Shown: positions 1-12,705, numbered from the stretch's first letter. The stretch is 64,000 nucleotides of DNA from Rotaria macrura (GCA_900239685.1 OENT01000941.1:1-64000); one strand, 5' to 3'. Made by a program: numbers and translations. Notes: generated from the letters alone by a model not told the origin.

Positions 1-44
1 CGGTTGTGGTCCGGATGACGCAGGTTCAATTCCTGCCCGTGGCA
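1..44 (+). tRNA. tRNA-His (GTG), 5'-truncated by the window edge
   Basis: The sequence from the anticodon stem to the discriminator A matches the complete tRNA-His at 396-466, except for one G-to-A change in the T loop, at a position where either purine is normal. The anticodon loop TTGTGGT gives anticodon GTG. A run of five T at 51-55 follows as a likely Pol III terminator. The D arm and 5' acceptor strand lie outside the window. Confidence 0.9.
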
Positions 45-395
45 TATGACTTTTTGCTCCACATTCAATTATCCGTCTGCGGTATGAATCTTGGAGATTT
101 ATGATCAAGTACTGTACACCAGATAGAAAGATTTCAGCGATGAGGAGTAAAGGATAAGTGGAAGTAGCGTGAAGTGACTATGCAAAGACAGAAAGACTAT
201 TCGCTAGGATTGTACCAGCTCCTAGGCACTGATTCCCTTTTTTCAGTGCAAAAAGCAAGTGCAATCTTACTGCATTAGACACCAGAGATATAATAATGTT
301 TTAACACGAAATCGCGTGTCAGCTATGTCAACTATAACTGTCAAATTATGAAAAAAATTGTTGTATGAAAAGTTCCATTTTCGACAGACCATTTC

Positions 396-466
396 GCCGC
401 GGTAGTATAATGGTAGTACATCCGGTTGTGGTCCGGATGACGCAGGTTCGATTCCTGCCCGTGGCA
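396..466 (+). tRNA. tRNA-His (GTG)
   Basis: Acceptor stem GCCGCGG (396-402) pairs with CCGTGGC (459-465) with one G-T pair, and the discriminator is A466. The anticodon stem TCCGG/CCGGA (421-425, 433-437) encloses loop TTGTGGT with GTG at 428-430. The T stem GCAGG/CCTGC encloses TTCGATT, and the B box GGTTCGATTCC lies at 445-455. The 5' G-1 of mature tRNA-His is not encoded, as usual in eukaryotes. There is no intron. It lies about 420 bp downstream of an almost identical copy on the same strand, so the two are a tandem duplication. Confidence 0.96.
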
Positions 467-473
467 TAGGAAC

Positions 474-480
474 TTTTTTT
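474..480 (+). terminator. Pol III T-run terminator of tRNA-His
   Basis: Seven consecutive T residues start eight bases after the tRNA 3' end, the usual Pol III termination signal. Confidence 0.8.
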
Positions 481-839
481 AGTTTGGTTTAGTTGGATTG
501 ACTATGACATCCTTTCTTCAATTATATGATTGTACTTCGATGAGGTGTACAAAGCCGCACAATCATGTATAGGCATAGTTTTTAAGTTGATGGTCGAATC
601 AAACTGCTTGTGTTGTATTGTGGATCATAAGGGAGTTCGAATAGAATTATTGATTTTCAGTTTCATCCAAAATACTGTGATGCTATTATTCCATCCGATG
701 GTAAATTTATGATTACAACATTAATTTTTTTCCAATATTGAAAAGGTAGTTTGATGAGATAGCAGAAAAGTATTCGAAATAGAGATGACTATGCAGTTTG
801 ATATTAGTCGATCATTTCCGATCACCTAAGGCGCATCGC

Positions 840-1206
840 CAGGGAAAAATATTCTCGGATTTCAATCAAATTATTTTGCAACAAAATCCAATCCTCAATC
901 CGATTGATATTCTTGATTATGATCGATCACCATTTAACCCAAACTTGATGTTGTTGCTAGCCCAGTGGAAATTAGATTGATTGAAATCGGATTATTTTCG
1001 AGTAAAATGCATATTGTTAATCGATTGATAATTTTCAATTGTGCTGCAGAACAATCCGAATTCAATCAAACTGATTCCCACTGAGCTAGCAATAACATCA
1101 AGTGTGGGTTGAATGGTGATCGATCATAATCAAGATTATCAATCAGATTGAGGATTGGACTTTGTAGCAAAATATTTTGATTGAAATCCGAGAATATTTT
1201 TCACTG
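840..1206. repeat. Small foldback repeat (inverted arms about 160 bp)
   Basis: The stretch 840-998 is repeated in inverted orientation at 1047-1206 at roughly 85 percent identity by eye, leaving a central loop of about 50 bp. Both arms carry the block ATTCTCGGATTTCAATCAAA and the block TTGATTATGATCGATCACCA. No transposase is encoded, and no clear target duplication can be seen. It looks like a non-autonomous foldback or MITE relic. The short open frames across it are by-products of the repeat. Confidence 0.75.
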
Positions 1207-1209
1207 GGT

Positions 1210-2634
1210 CATTGGTTAGCAATAGGACTAAATGAAGTGTGAGAGGCTTCTTGATCAGGAACCTTTGCAGTAATTTGTTTACAATACGCAGAAGTGTCTA
1301 ATCATTGCAAGAACCTATTGAAACTTTCTTTGGATGGCTACTGGAGGGAATCCTTTTGTATCACTTAATTCTTTAAGATTATACTGCTGATCCAAACGGT
1401 TGCTAATATATTTATCGTTAGTTTTCTCATGATTTTATTCGTTCGAATGTACATTACATCTTATGACAGTATTGATTTGGAACTTTAGAGATTCTAATCA
1501 TTGTTTCTACATATGTATTTATTGATTCATAATGGAAATGTGAAAGACATTCTCAATTTAAGGCTACAAATTACCAATGGTTACTCTTCTCTCTAATAAT
1601 GAGTTTGAAAATATACATAATGTACAATACCATTTTGTATCGTACTTATCTCAAAATTAATTTCACAAAATTATCCCCGACGAAAAATCTTATATAACAT
1701 CTGCACGTAACTTGATCATTTAATTTTTTTTTCTATTTCTTTCTGCGATATCGGATGAATAAACATAGTAACATGAGTATGCATTTAAATATTGTTTTCG
1801 ACAATATTGCCAGCGTATGGTGAATCGAAATCGATCGATCCCAAGATTGAATAAAATTGCTTATCACGACGATATTTTTGCACTTCGGCACTCTTAATGT
1901 AATCTTCAAATCAAAAATGAACAGTCGCTTTGAACACCCAAGATTGTTTTCCCAGCTTCTTGCTTATTGTTTACTTTTTTATCAGAAAGCTTTGTTCAAC
2001 AACTAGAATCGATCGAGTCGAGAAACCAATGAATGACCTCTTTTGCATGTAAACCTGTGGTCATGTAATGTATTTTACGCGTGCTTTTATGTAGAATGTT
2101 GCAAAAATAATAACATGAATAAATTAGTTCAGTCACCTGCAATATAAAGAGGTCAATATACGTGCAATGGATTCATGTATACGCTGCAATGTCAATTTAT
2201 CTTAGCAACCATGTTTAAATCGTTAAGAAAACCTAAGCTTTTCAATTATGATTTTTTTTCTTTTCTAATAATCATGTGAGTCATTCTAAAATTGTCGTGA
2301 CATATATATTTTATTCTTATGGTCCGACTGAATCTTGATGAAAATCTAAATTCAGTATGTTTGCGTCACGATTAATTTCTATTAGCTGACAGGTTTGAAT
2401 CATTGTGAATTAAAGAATTATTCACTTTACATTTCATGCCGTCGGCTGCCTTTATGTGTTCTGTTAGTGACGTCATTAAAAAGGAATATAATCATGACGT
2501 GGTCGGATATCGTATTAGTTGCCACCCACTTTCCTTATCAATATAGTTGATAGTATATTAATAAGAGTTAAGTTTTCGAGTCTCAATCAAAATTTAAATA
2601 TATAGATATATAATAAGAGTCAAACTATTCCCCC
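1210..2634. other. Intergenic, no recognisable gene
   Basis: AT-rich sequence with no open frame of note and no recognisable repeat. It holds the 5' flank and presumed promoter of the EF-hand gene that starts at 2635. The sequence just before that start is polypyrimidine (ATTCCCCC). Confidence 0.5.
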
Positions 2635-3215
2635 ATGGAACAATTAAAGACGTTCAGTGCCAGTGATGCTCAAAATGGAACACTTGCACAAATGTTTCGT
2701 AATGCCGGTATCAATGATGTTCATTCTTATATTGGCGAGGTTCGACAGGAAACAGTCGATCTCAATAATCAATCAATAGCAATGAACGACAACGACGATT
2801 ACACACTTGTCGATAGATCTGAGATACGTTCTGCTCAGTCAAATCGCATTGGTGACTTTTTTAACAAATCTCAACAAAACAGTGATAAGCAGCGTGGCAG
2901 TGAAAAACATGCCCTTGACAACGTTAAACAAATATATAAAATGGTAAATTCCTTTATATCGATTATACTTCTTTAACTTTTTTCCTTTAGTATAAATCAA
3001 TGGATAAAAATGGCGATGGTAAAATAACTGTTGAAGATGTAGAAATTATTCTAAAAGAAATGGGTCTTGGCTTTGTCAGTAAACATTTAGCACGTGCTCT
3101 ATTCGATATTGTTGATACAAATCATAATGGTCAACTAGACTTTCGTGATTTATTAGCATTAACTACTCTTCTTAAACGTTTGTCATCTTCTTCCAGTTCT
3201 TCGAATAGATTTTAA
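2635..3215 (+). CDS. EF-hand calcium-binding protein, two exons
   Basis: Exon 1 is 2635-2943 and exon 2 is 2991-3215, separated by a 47 bp phase-0 GT-AG intron. The product is 177 aa. The N-terminal 100 residues are polar and unrecognised. The C-terminal third is a pair of EF-hands. Loop 1 is D108 to D119 (DKNGDGKITVED) and loop 2 is D145 to D156 (DTNHNGQLDFRD). Both keep ligands at positions 1, 3 and 5 and the central Gly, but have Asp rather than Glu at position 12, which tends to weaken calcium or favour magnesium. The tail is a serine run followed by NRF. It probably acts as a small cytosolic calcium sensor. No specific orthologue is recognised. It converges on the TNFAIP8-like gene, with only about 126 bp between the two stop codons. 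Confidence 0.85.
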
Positions 3216-3341
3216 AGTTTATTGTCAAATTAAAAGAGAGCAAAACAGAAATGTATTATAGATACATAGATCGTTAATGTTCATGTTTTTGTTTTCTTAT
3301 TTCATTTGGTCCGTATGTATAAATAAATTGTGTTTTTTTTC

Positions 3342-4706
3342 TTAAAGAAAGCCAGCATCCATCAATGATCGCATGTCTTCAATAGCTTCCTTGATAATTG
3401 CACGATTTACAGTTGAATTAGGATTGAATGAATATTCAAGAAAATCTATATTTGATACATAATTGAAAACGAAATCGATTCGAGCATGAGATTTCGGCGT
3501 TAAATGTTTTGAAATAATTTTATGTGTTAATTCTTGACATTCTTGACACATACGTGTTAAAACAGAACGATCAAATTTAAAATCAACTTCATACAATGTT
3601 ATTACAGATTTTGCTAATGAATGAAAACGATTTCGAAATTCATCAATTAATTTAAGTTCATGTTCTGTAAATAGATCATTTTTATATAGTATGCCCATTT
3701 TAACAATTGTTTTTATTATTGATTTAAGTAATTTGTCAGCATCTTTTTTACCTGAATAATTACGTGCTAGTTTATGCAAATTATCTAATATACGGCCACT
3801 TGTTTCATCAATAAAGATCTTGGCGACAGATTTTGATGAGAATTTACTATAAAGACAATCAACTATATGCGTTATAATGAAACAATTTTCGATTATTACC
3901 TTAGTAATTTCTTTTGAGCACGTATACCAAGACTTAAAGCAGAGGCATTGAGGGATGTATCTTCTTCTTCAGCTAAAATATGAACATTATATATATACAT
4001 ATATATATATAAATATATCTATACATTAGTTGACCAGAAAACAAAATAATTACAAAATTTAATTATAGATCTCCGTTAGATCAATGATAATTGAAAGATT
4101 TTATCACGTTGTGAACATCTCTATATGTATCGGGTTCATGAATAAAAATGTACTTGGATTTTAATAGAATTTACATTATTTTGAAGTTCAATAAATATTT
4201 CGAGTTTGCTTTTCTTCTCTCAAAACATTTTAACTTAGTGAAATAGAAAAGAAAATATTTACGAGAGATATTTTTTCTATAAATAGATAATTGGGAGATA
4301 GTTCAAAATCAAATGAACTATAACCTAGAGACAAAAAAAAACTATTCAAATTTTTATTATTATAAACATGACAACGACATGAATTTCAAGAGTATGGATA
4401 GTTATTTTAACAGGGATTCATGCTTATAGACGAAAAAAAGAAAGAATAATAATTTATTTGTGCTTAAATGTCTTCTGTATTTAATCAGTTTCTCTTAGAA
4501 TAAAAAACCTATTCTTCTACTGCTAAGATATAAGTACAGTTTATTCATATTTTGAAGGAGTATAACACAAAAGAAAAAAATATACTATTTGATTCATCGA
4601 AATTTGAATACTTACATTCAGCAGCTGCTTCTAATTGTCGAGCAAGTTGTTGTGAAACAGAAGATGTTTGAGGTTGTTCTTCTTTTTTATTCGATTTCGA
4701 TGACAT
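3342..4706 (-). CDS. TNFAIP8-like (TIPE family) protein, three exons
   Basis: Exons are 4706-4616, 3972-3900 and 3846-3342; introns are 643 and 53 bp, both GT-AG. The product is 222 aa, against about 190-200 for vertebrate members. The TIPE-homology region starts near residue 44 and reaches the C terminus. Family signatures visible are IDETSGRILDNL, YSGKKDADKLLKSIIKT and HLTPKSHARIDFVF. Known family members form an all-helical fold with a hydrophobic cavity that binds phosphoinositides and take part in lipid second-messenger transfer, cell survival and immune homeostasis. The N-terminal 40 residues are a Lys/Glu/Gln/Ser-rich extension. Which vertebrate paralogue is closest cannot be told by eye. 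A (GT)n run lies 18 bases upstream of the ATG. Confidence 0.93.
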
Positions 4707-4720
4707 ACTTGAAATTTCTT

Positions 4721-4724
<4 letters not shown>

Positions 4725-4755
<31 letters not shown>
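4725..4755. repeat. (GT)n microsatellite
   Basis: About 15 GT units. On the coding strand of the TNFAIP8-like gene this is a (CA)n tract ending 18 bases before the start codon, so it lies in the 5' UTR or core promoter. Confidence 0.95.
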
Positions 4756-4759
<4 letters not shown>

Positions 4760-4761
<2 letters not shown>

Positions 4762-7700
4762 CAAAGTAATAATGTTAACATCTGAATATTAGTATAAGAC
4801 AAGCAGTCAACAGAAAAACATGGTAATGCTTTTCATAAATACATGGGCGATGTGTTCAACTACCCTGATGTCACTGTTTCTTCAGTCGAGTTTTTTTTCT
4901 CTCGTCTTTTTAGACGTCTTGTTTGATGAGGAAAATAAAGAATGAGTGGAGGAAAAAGAACAAAAACCAATCTAGAACAAAATAATATTTGAAATTTGAT
5001 TTATTACTCAATAGAATTAGGGAGCTTTTCTCTCATGTTTTCTTACTCGACCAAGAAAGCAAAAAATGGAAAAACATTTTTTTTTTGACTCATAAAAAAA
5101 TCGACGACGTAGAGCTTTGATAAAGTAACTAAGAACGAAAGAGAAAAAAAGTGCATATATGCTCATCGTTTCTTTTAAAAAATATAGAATACGTCGAAGA
5201 AGAAAAATGATGAATGTGAAAGAAAGAAAGAAAAAAAAAAGAAAACTGATGTCTCTTAAATGACGACCTACGTATAATATTGCTCTTCGATTGACACATA
5301 CAAAAACTACAATGATTTTTCATCGAATAGGAAGTTATACGAAAGAAATTAATTGATTGTAATTGCAAATATTCAGCAATACGTACAAAAGTAGAAAATC
5401 AAACATTTGTACTTTAGTTTTAGGCATGAGCAAATATGAAGACTTTATTCTACCGTTGTATAATTTAAAATAAAATAAAAAGACTGATCGTCAATCAATC
5501 TAGAAGGTTTGCTTCCTGATTGAATTTCGGCCAATACAGCCATACTATTAAAAAATATATAAAAAAAAAGACATACCAAAGTCAAAGAAACCCTACAGAG
5601 TCAAGGATAAAAGGTCGATATTTACTGCCATCTACTGTTATAAAATAGTCGTCTTGAACTATAGCATTTAGGGTTTATTTATTTCTAAAGTTAATTGACA
5701 TAATACCTTTGACTAGAATTTTTTTATCAGTCTAAATCTCAATATTTTGTACAAATATTTATTTTCGTTATCTTAAATACTATTTATTCATTTCTCTTTT
5801 TCGTTATTACAAAACAAAACTGGAACAATTCATCGACACAATCGAAGATGAATCCATAGAACATGTTATTATTTGATAGTGATTAAAACTATGTTGTGAT
5901 TGTGAAATGATGGATTTTTTAAAATCGTTATCGACCTTTAAACTCAGTTTTGAAAATAATTTTCATCATATCATCGATTTAACTATTCTATGTCATGCGA
6001 GATTAAAACGTGTAAATGTACTAAATCTCAATTATGAACGAAACAAATATATTCTATATGAATTCAATTTTTATCTCGTATATTATTGAACATTTTAAGA
6101 ACTAATTCTAAATTATGTGTTTTTAGAAGTTATTTACTGCTGATGATGCCGAATCATGAATGGACAATACGAATTACAGCTTCAGATTTATATAGTTGAA
6201 ACGAATAGAATTTTGAATCTATATCCTATGCCGCAGTATGCAAATTAAAGTCCATCTATTTATAGTTTCAATTGTTCCTAACGAGTATTCTAAACTTCTC
6301 GTGTTTAGATAGTTATCCAATATTCAATGAAAAAAATCTTTATTCACATATGTGAACATCTATCTCTAGCATATAGTAATAGGGATAATCTATTGTGTCT
6401 TTTTTTCTTTTTCTTACTACATTAAGGTAGTAAACTAGCATGCATCCCTACATTATCTATGCAATCGATGTTTGACATCATTTCTTTGCTCAACACGTTA
6501 TAATTATTTTAGAACTAATTCTTTCTAAATAAGTGTATTTCCTCGTGCATTGCTCTCAACTAATGATAGTTGATTATTCTTGTTGGAAAACTTCAATTAT
6601 TGAACCATATCGGAGAATTCATAATTGAGTAAAGTAATTCTGATACTGAAAGTTTGTTGACGTCAAACTACGGTTAAATTATTCCGGCATAAAGAACTGT
6701 TAAATTAGATGAGCAAGAATATTCTATGAACAGGAAAACAAAAGTAGCGGCATTGAAACGTGCAACATTGAAAGCATGTTCGATAATGAAATTTAAACTT
6801 AAAATAATGACGTAAATCGAAGTAAAACTTATGCGCACTACTACTGCTCATGAATGTGAATGTCTTAGAATTTTTAAGAGCATTTCACACATGATTCAAT
6901 AACTTAATTTAATTATGAAAGAAAAAAAATGAATAAATAAATAACTATGTTTTCCCTTAAAATTTTGAAATCGATACAGTCAAACAAATATTGATAATTG
7001 AAAGAAAAAAAGCAGTCCGTGATAGATAAAATGATTGTATGTTCTTTACAACTAAGTATCAAGTTACAGTATCAAAAATGGATAGAATACAATAAAGACA
7101 TTCTATGGTGAAAATATGAGAAAAAAACTATGCTCGTCTAACATTCAATTCAATTAATATGCTAAAATAGACATGAATAAACCTTGCTTCTAATTCAATA
7201 ATGAAAATCAGACTTTCATTCCAGCTCTTAAGATTTCAAATGTGACATCCTAATACGTTGAGAAAAGACAGTAGAGCAAATTCAATTACGTAGCAATTTT
7301 TATAATTTCAGTCACAACAAAATGTATTAGATAACATATACTTAACTTACTGTACGCTTCGTTTAGTATATTTATTCAAATAAATTGTTAATTGACTTTT
7401 AGAAAGAAAAAAGCACCTGTAATGACTACGTAATACTGCATGAAAACTGAGTTTATTCTGTTCCTAAAATAACTGAAGAAACATAATCCATACTATTGAT
7501 AAAGAAATTAATTTTCACAAAAATAGTTCTTGAACGCAATCAAATGACATGAAAGTTTTTATAAACCTTCATAAGTTCTGTACATCATCAAAGTCTCTCT
7601 AAATAACGGATGTTGCCCTGGAAAATGTTAATCTTTGCATCATTGCCGGCTAGGCTGTTAATCGCTATTCATAGAAAATAGAGAACGTATTCCGATAAGC

Positions 7701-10316
7701 CTAAGGCGACATATGAATATTAGAGTGAATTTTTATTAAAGATGTTTTCGTCCATATCATATATATATATATATATATGTTGCAAAACAGTTTGAAGATT
7801 TCCGATGGCAGTAGAGAAATTGAAAATCTTGTAGATGTCATTAGTGAATCCGGAGAAGTAATATGCACAGTTTGAATGAGAAAAAAAAAGAACTAGAAAA
7901 CAGGAAGTAGTTATTATTTAATTAGCAATCTATTTTAGACTTAAGTACTTCATTTCACACTAGTATAGTTAGAAATGAAGGGTAAGAAAATAGATGACCT
8001 ATGAATGCGCAACATAAGAGCCAGAATCGCATAAGAAAAAGAGTGTTGATGTCAATCACAAAATTACATTATCATTTTGAAAACAACAAGCCATGACCGA
8101 ATAAAAAACATAGTCAGCGAGTTTTGTGAGTTAGGAACATCGATAAATGAAAAAACATTTTCATTAATCATTGAAAGTTAATATGATATAGAAGTCATGG
8201 AAAACTATTTCTCACTGGATATATATGGTTTCTTTTTGCGTTGCTATGTTTTGGCACATCTCGTTATTATCAGATTAGATTAAATTACAAGCCAATCCAG
8301 TTAACATGCCGAATAGTCTATAAGTAAATTTGTTTTTCAATGAATCATCATTTGTATCGTAACATTTACCAAAGCCTGATGAAAATGTCATTGTGATAAC
8401 TCATATTGAAATTAAAAGAAAAAAGATCTATATCATATTACTGCTGCGATCAATTTTGACAGATGTTTTTCTACTGATCCAAATGACCGTATAGAAAACG
8501 GCAATGATTGATGAACTAGTTATTACTTTAATTATCTACTTTCCATTTTTTATTCTTTCGAATAAGTTTAAGTAAAGAAAACATATGCTAGTAGTCAATG
8601 AAGTTTTCTATCTAATTAATTCCACGGACAAATTGTCGAAGTCGTAGTTGTGGCTATTTCTGTAACAAATTCATTGCCATAGAAATGCAAATAGCTAAAT
8701 AAAGGATTCGAGGCTTCGAATGATTTTCCATAAAAAGAAAAATAATAAGAACATTTACGGAAGATGTAAAGGAACTTATTCGAAAAATCGACTCAAAACA
8801 TTTTTTTTCCTGTACAGTTTAAAGAGTAAAACTTTGTTTTGTTTGAAATATTAATTATTAATATAGCTAATCCTTGATGATGCCTAAAGGGATCGTAAAA
8901 CAATTATATCTTTTGACTCTAATTGTTTGCAATTCATCTCATATCAAGATGACTCGGGAAACTTTATAAATAATGAATATTACTATTTCAACTTGAATTT
9001 ATTCCGTCGTACTTACAATACAAGAACAATCAAGAATATGTTGTTGTGACATTGATATCGAATAATTTATTTAATAGTCATCAAGTAAAACATTGCCATT
9101 GTGATGAAAAGAAATAACAACTAAAAGGAAGAATGTTTTCGTTTAGATTGAAGCGTTATTCATTAAATCAATTGTTCTTTAAGTGACAAGAAAATTGAAA
9201 TGAATTTTTCTTAAATTAGAAAATGAAAATAAAGACCGAGAGTTGATGGATGATTATTTTGAGCACTAGGTTGTTACTGATGGTGAGTTGTTCTTTATTG
9301 ATGGATATCAATGAAAATATTAAGTTTGAGTTCACGAAATATATTAAAAATACAATGAAAGTTGTAGTTTTTGAATTTTAAATCTGCAACGATCAAACGA
9401 TCGATTAAGGTTTCTATTCATGTAACAAACATCCTACTCGTTGTCTACAACGAGAAAGCAAAATGTTGTCGAGATAGTCATTTAATAAAATTATCAAATC
9501 GAGTAATAGACTTATCCACGTAGCATGACATTTCGCTGATCAAATTCTTCGATATGAAGAGATTGACGACTATTTTTGTATGAAGCCTTTTGAGTTGATT
9601 ACGAATTTAGTATGTTTTTTTCTTTAATAAAATTTGGTTTTGACACGAAAGACTGGCTTTTAAAAATTTTCAAAAGTGATATTTGGAATTTTCTAATAAA
9701 GAAATTAAAAACGAAATACTGAGTGACATAGCGTTCTGTGAAAAATTGGATTCTCTACAAAACTGTCTTATTTACGTTTTGCTCCCACCCGTAACGACAA
9801 CTTCTAAGTTCTTGCACAGTTAATGTGCTTCCATTTCGATGTAGGAGTTTGATTTTTTTATAGATTAGAACGTTAAGAGAGCCTCAGATTCAGTGAACAG
9901 AAAAAAACAGTGTTGCAGCGTTACGTGACTATAAACTATTTCTGTAAGCTAAAGAGTTTAACTAATCAACGTCAAAGTTGTAGCATTAATAAAAGTCGAC
10001 GAACTGCGTCGAATGGGGTTTGAAACGACCGTTCTAATTGCCATAGTTCTCGAGAGATTTGAAAAATGTCACAACATGTTATACTTGAGCAAGTCGTAAT
10101 ATTTACTGAAGTGTATCATTTCATTCACTTTATCTCGAGAAAATGTCTTCAATCAACTCGAAATCTTTATCTGATTAGAACTATGTTCATGGCAACGTGT
10201 GCTTCTACACACTCATCGAGTCAAATAATAATAATACATTAAACCAAAAAATTCTTCAACATCACTATGTCTATCACCTGTAATCCTTAAATATAATCAT
10301 CATCTGTTACTTTTGA
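4760..10316. other. Long gene-poor AT-rich stretch
   Basis: No coding region, RNA gene or large repeat was recognised. There are A/T homopolymers, a short (AT)n run near 7758-7778 and GAAA-rich low-complexity sequence near 5210-5245. Open frames here are short and low-complexity. Confidence 0.5.
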
Positions 10317-10317
10317 C

Positions 10318-10373
10318 ATCATCGGATAAAGACAATGATAATGACATTTATATGTCAGAGATTATCCGATGAT
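10318..10373. repeat. 56-nt nested hairpin
   Basis: A perfect 12-bp inverted repeat ATCATCGGATAA (10318-10329) / TTATCCGATGAT (10362-10373) encloses a second 6-bp inverted repeat TGACAT/ATGTCA. It lies about 90 bp left of the large inverted-repeat element. No function can be assigned. Confidence 0.6.
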
Positions 10374-10459
10374 ATTGATAACAAGTCCCTAATAAAGGGA
10401 ATATTATTACTGATAAATAATATCAAAGTGGACAAAAATGTTTTCATGAATGATTACAC

Positions 10460-11847
10460 TTAGGGGGGGGGGGGNNNNNNNNNNNNNNNNNNNGGGTGAC
10501 CCCCTAAGTTTCTAATTTAATAGGCTCATTCAATAGAGCATCATTTGTTTTACATATGTCCTCAAATTTTAACGTTATCTGCATATATTTAACCTGAGTA
10601 ATAGTCAAAACCAGACTGAATTTTTGATAAATATTTGTCCCTGGATGTGTCCAGTTACAGACTGGTTTCGAGCATAAAGTAAAAGCAAAACAAAACTTTC
10701 TTTACATGAATCAATAGAAAACTCTTCCCTCTATCAGACATGGTCTGATTGAATTTGGACTGAGAATCTCTTCAAATCATTTGATACTGAATACTTTGTT
10801 GCATACACTGGTTTTTTACACATCAATGAGTTGCTATTGTGTTTTCTTTATCAAGACTGTGCTTAAAGATACTTTCTTATATATAGTTTGATAGAGCATT
10901 TCAAAATCTACAAAACTGTGTGCAATTGTTTAAGAAAAAACTTCATCTCACGCTGTTCTTGCGAGACCAAATGTGTTTATCTCTCAAAATCCTATGAAAA
11001 GTCCTCAACAACTACTTAATTTCACCATCAAGCATTGTTTTTAATGTAAAATAAATATGATATTTGAAATCAGCATTAAAACGTGACCCAGACAGCACTG
11101 GTTGCACACGTACAGTTTTTTTTAGCAAAATTCACCTGCACCCCCTTCCTGCGATACTTCAACCGAAAATGAACTGTAGGGGAGTACAGGTGAATTTTGT
11201 TAAAAAAAACTGTACGTGTGCAACCAGTGCTATCTGGGTCAGTTTTTAATTCTAATTTCAAATATCATATTTATTTTACATTAAAAACAATGCTTGATGG
11301 TGAAATTAAGTAGTTGTTGAGGATTTTTCATAGAATTTCAAAGATGAACACGTTTGGTTTCGCAAGAACAGCGTGAGATGAAATTTTTTCTTAAACAATT
11401 GCACACCGTTTTGTAGATTTTCAAATGCTCTATCAAACTATATATAAGAAAGTATCTTTAAGCACAGTCTTGATAAAGAAAACACGATAAAAAGCAGTTA
11501 AAATGAAAAAAAAACTGTCTTTACTAAGGTATTACCTACCAAACGATATGAAAGAATTCTTTTCTCAAGCTTGTTCAGAAAGAATCCGATAGAGCGAAAA
11601 ATTCTCTATTGATTCATGTAAAGAAAGTTTTGTTTTGCTTTTACTTTATGCTCGAAACCAGTCTCTAACTGGACACATCCAGGGACAAATATTTATCAAA
11701 AATTCAGTCTGGTTTTGACTATTACTCAGGTTAAATATATGCAGATAACGTTAAAATTTGAGGACATATGTAAAAAAAAAATGATGCTCTATCGAATGAG
11801 CCTATTAAATTAGAAACTTAGGGGGTCACGACCCACGCCCTCCTTAA
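10460..11847. mobile_element. Large foldback element, about 1.39 kb, near-perfect inverted repeat
   Basis: Almost the whole interval is one palindrome centred near 11160: sequence from about 10494 to 11120 recurs inverted at about 11195 to 11835. The ends are G-rich (right end, reverse strand: GGAGGGCGTGGGTCGTGACC) and abut TTA (left, 10460-10462) and TTAA (right, 11844-11847), which suggests a TTAA-type target site. No transposase is present. Very similar frames occur on both strands around the centre, as expected of a palindrome, and are not read as genes. The two arms differ mainly at 11485-11585, where the right arm has a unique segment, and at small changes. The left end contains an assembly gap of 19 N. 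Confidence 0.85.
10475..10493. other. Assembly gap (19 N)
   Basis: Nineteen N bases are preceded by a run of 12 G and followed by GGG. The gap lies inside the left end of the foldback element, consistent with failure to sequence a G-run beside a long hairpin. Confidence 1.
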
Positions 11848-11849
11848 AT

Positions 11850-12705
11850 AAAAATGATTCCCGTCAAATTCAAATATATATATATATCCTCTAACAACAT
11901 TAGCCTCAACTGTTATACAAAGTCTATATTTATATTGTATTGTCATAGTCGAGCTCGTGTTTTCGGGCTCGGCTCTAGAGAAAACATGACAAAAACATTC
12001 GAAATTGATTGATTATTAACTATAATGAATGACTGTAAAACGTTTTCATTAAAAATCTTGGAAAGGTGGTAAAAGACATGCATAGAATTTTGTGTAATCA
12101 CATATACTGACAAGCAAAGTATTACAATAACATGTATTAAAATTCTTTTAGTATTTTTTCAAATCTATATTTCAAACTTTAACGTATTAGTAAGAAAAAA
12201 AATACCACTCGGTCACATTGTCTATTGTGTTACACTAGTAGATTGATGTAATATTCTGATCCTTACAATCAATAGTCACGTGAATTAAAACAAATCTGCA
12301 AATATCTTTCCCTTTGTTTTTGCCTGAAACTATAAAAATACGTCATTATTTCATGTTTGTCTGAAAAATAATAATCATACGAAAGTAGACTTTGATAAAG
12401 AATGAAAATCAGAATCATAAGAAAAGTGTATGTTGTCATTAGTGCTGAGATTTCGATCGACTAAAGCACATCTGTCATTTATTTGTTTTTATGCACACAA
12501 AACAACGATAACAACCGAGTTTTAATTCGATGTGCTGAAAGATAGCAATTGCACTTATAAATAACTACTCGAAAATTTTCTCTTTCAATATGAAGCAAGC
12601 ATATTTTTAGCACGGTTTTATAGAAAAGCCTCATAACGTTTTGAGTCCACATTTGCTTGCCAAAAAAAAATCAGAATAGTCTTATCGTTTTCTTTATTCG
12701 GAAAC
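11850..12705. other. Intergenic upstream of the dioxygenase gene
   Basis: AT-rich sequence with a short (AT)n at about 11875-11888. No gene was recognised. It presumably contains the promoter of the gene starting at 12706. Confidence 0.4.

Noticed and set aside
11064-11261. Two near-identical 61-codon frames on opposite strands at the centre of the large palindrome
   Set aside because: They mirror each other because the DNA is an inverted repeat. No family motif and no ATG/splice context supports coding.
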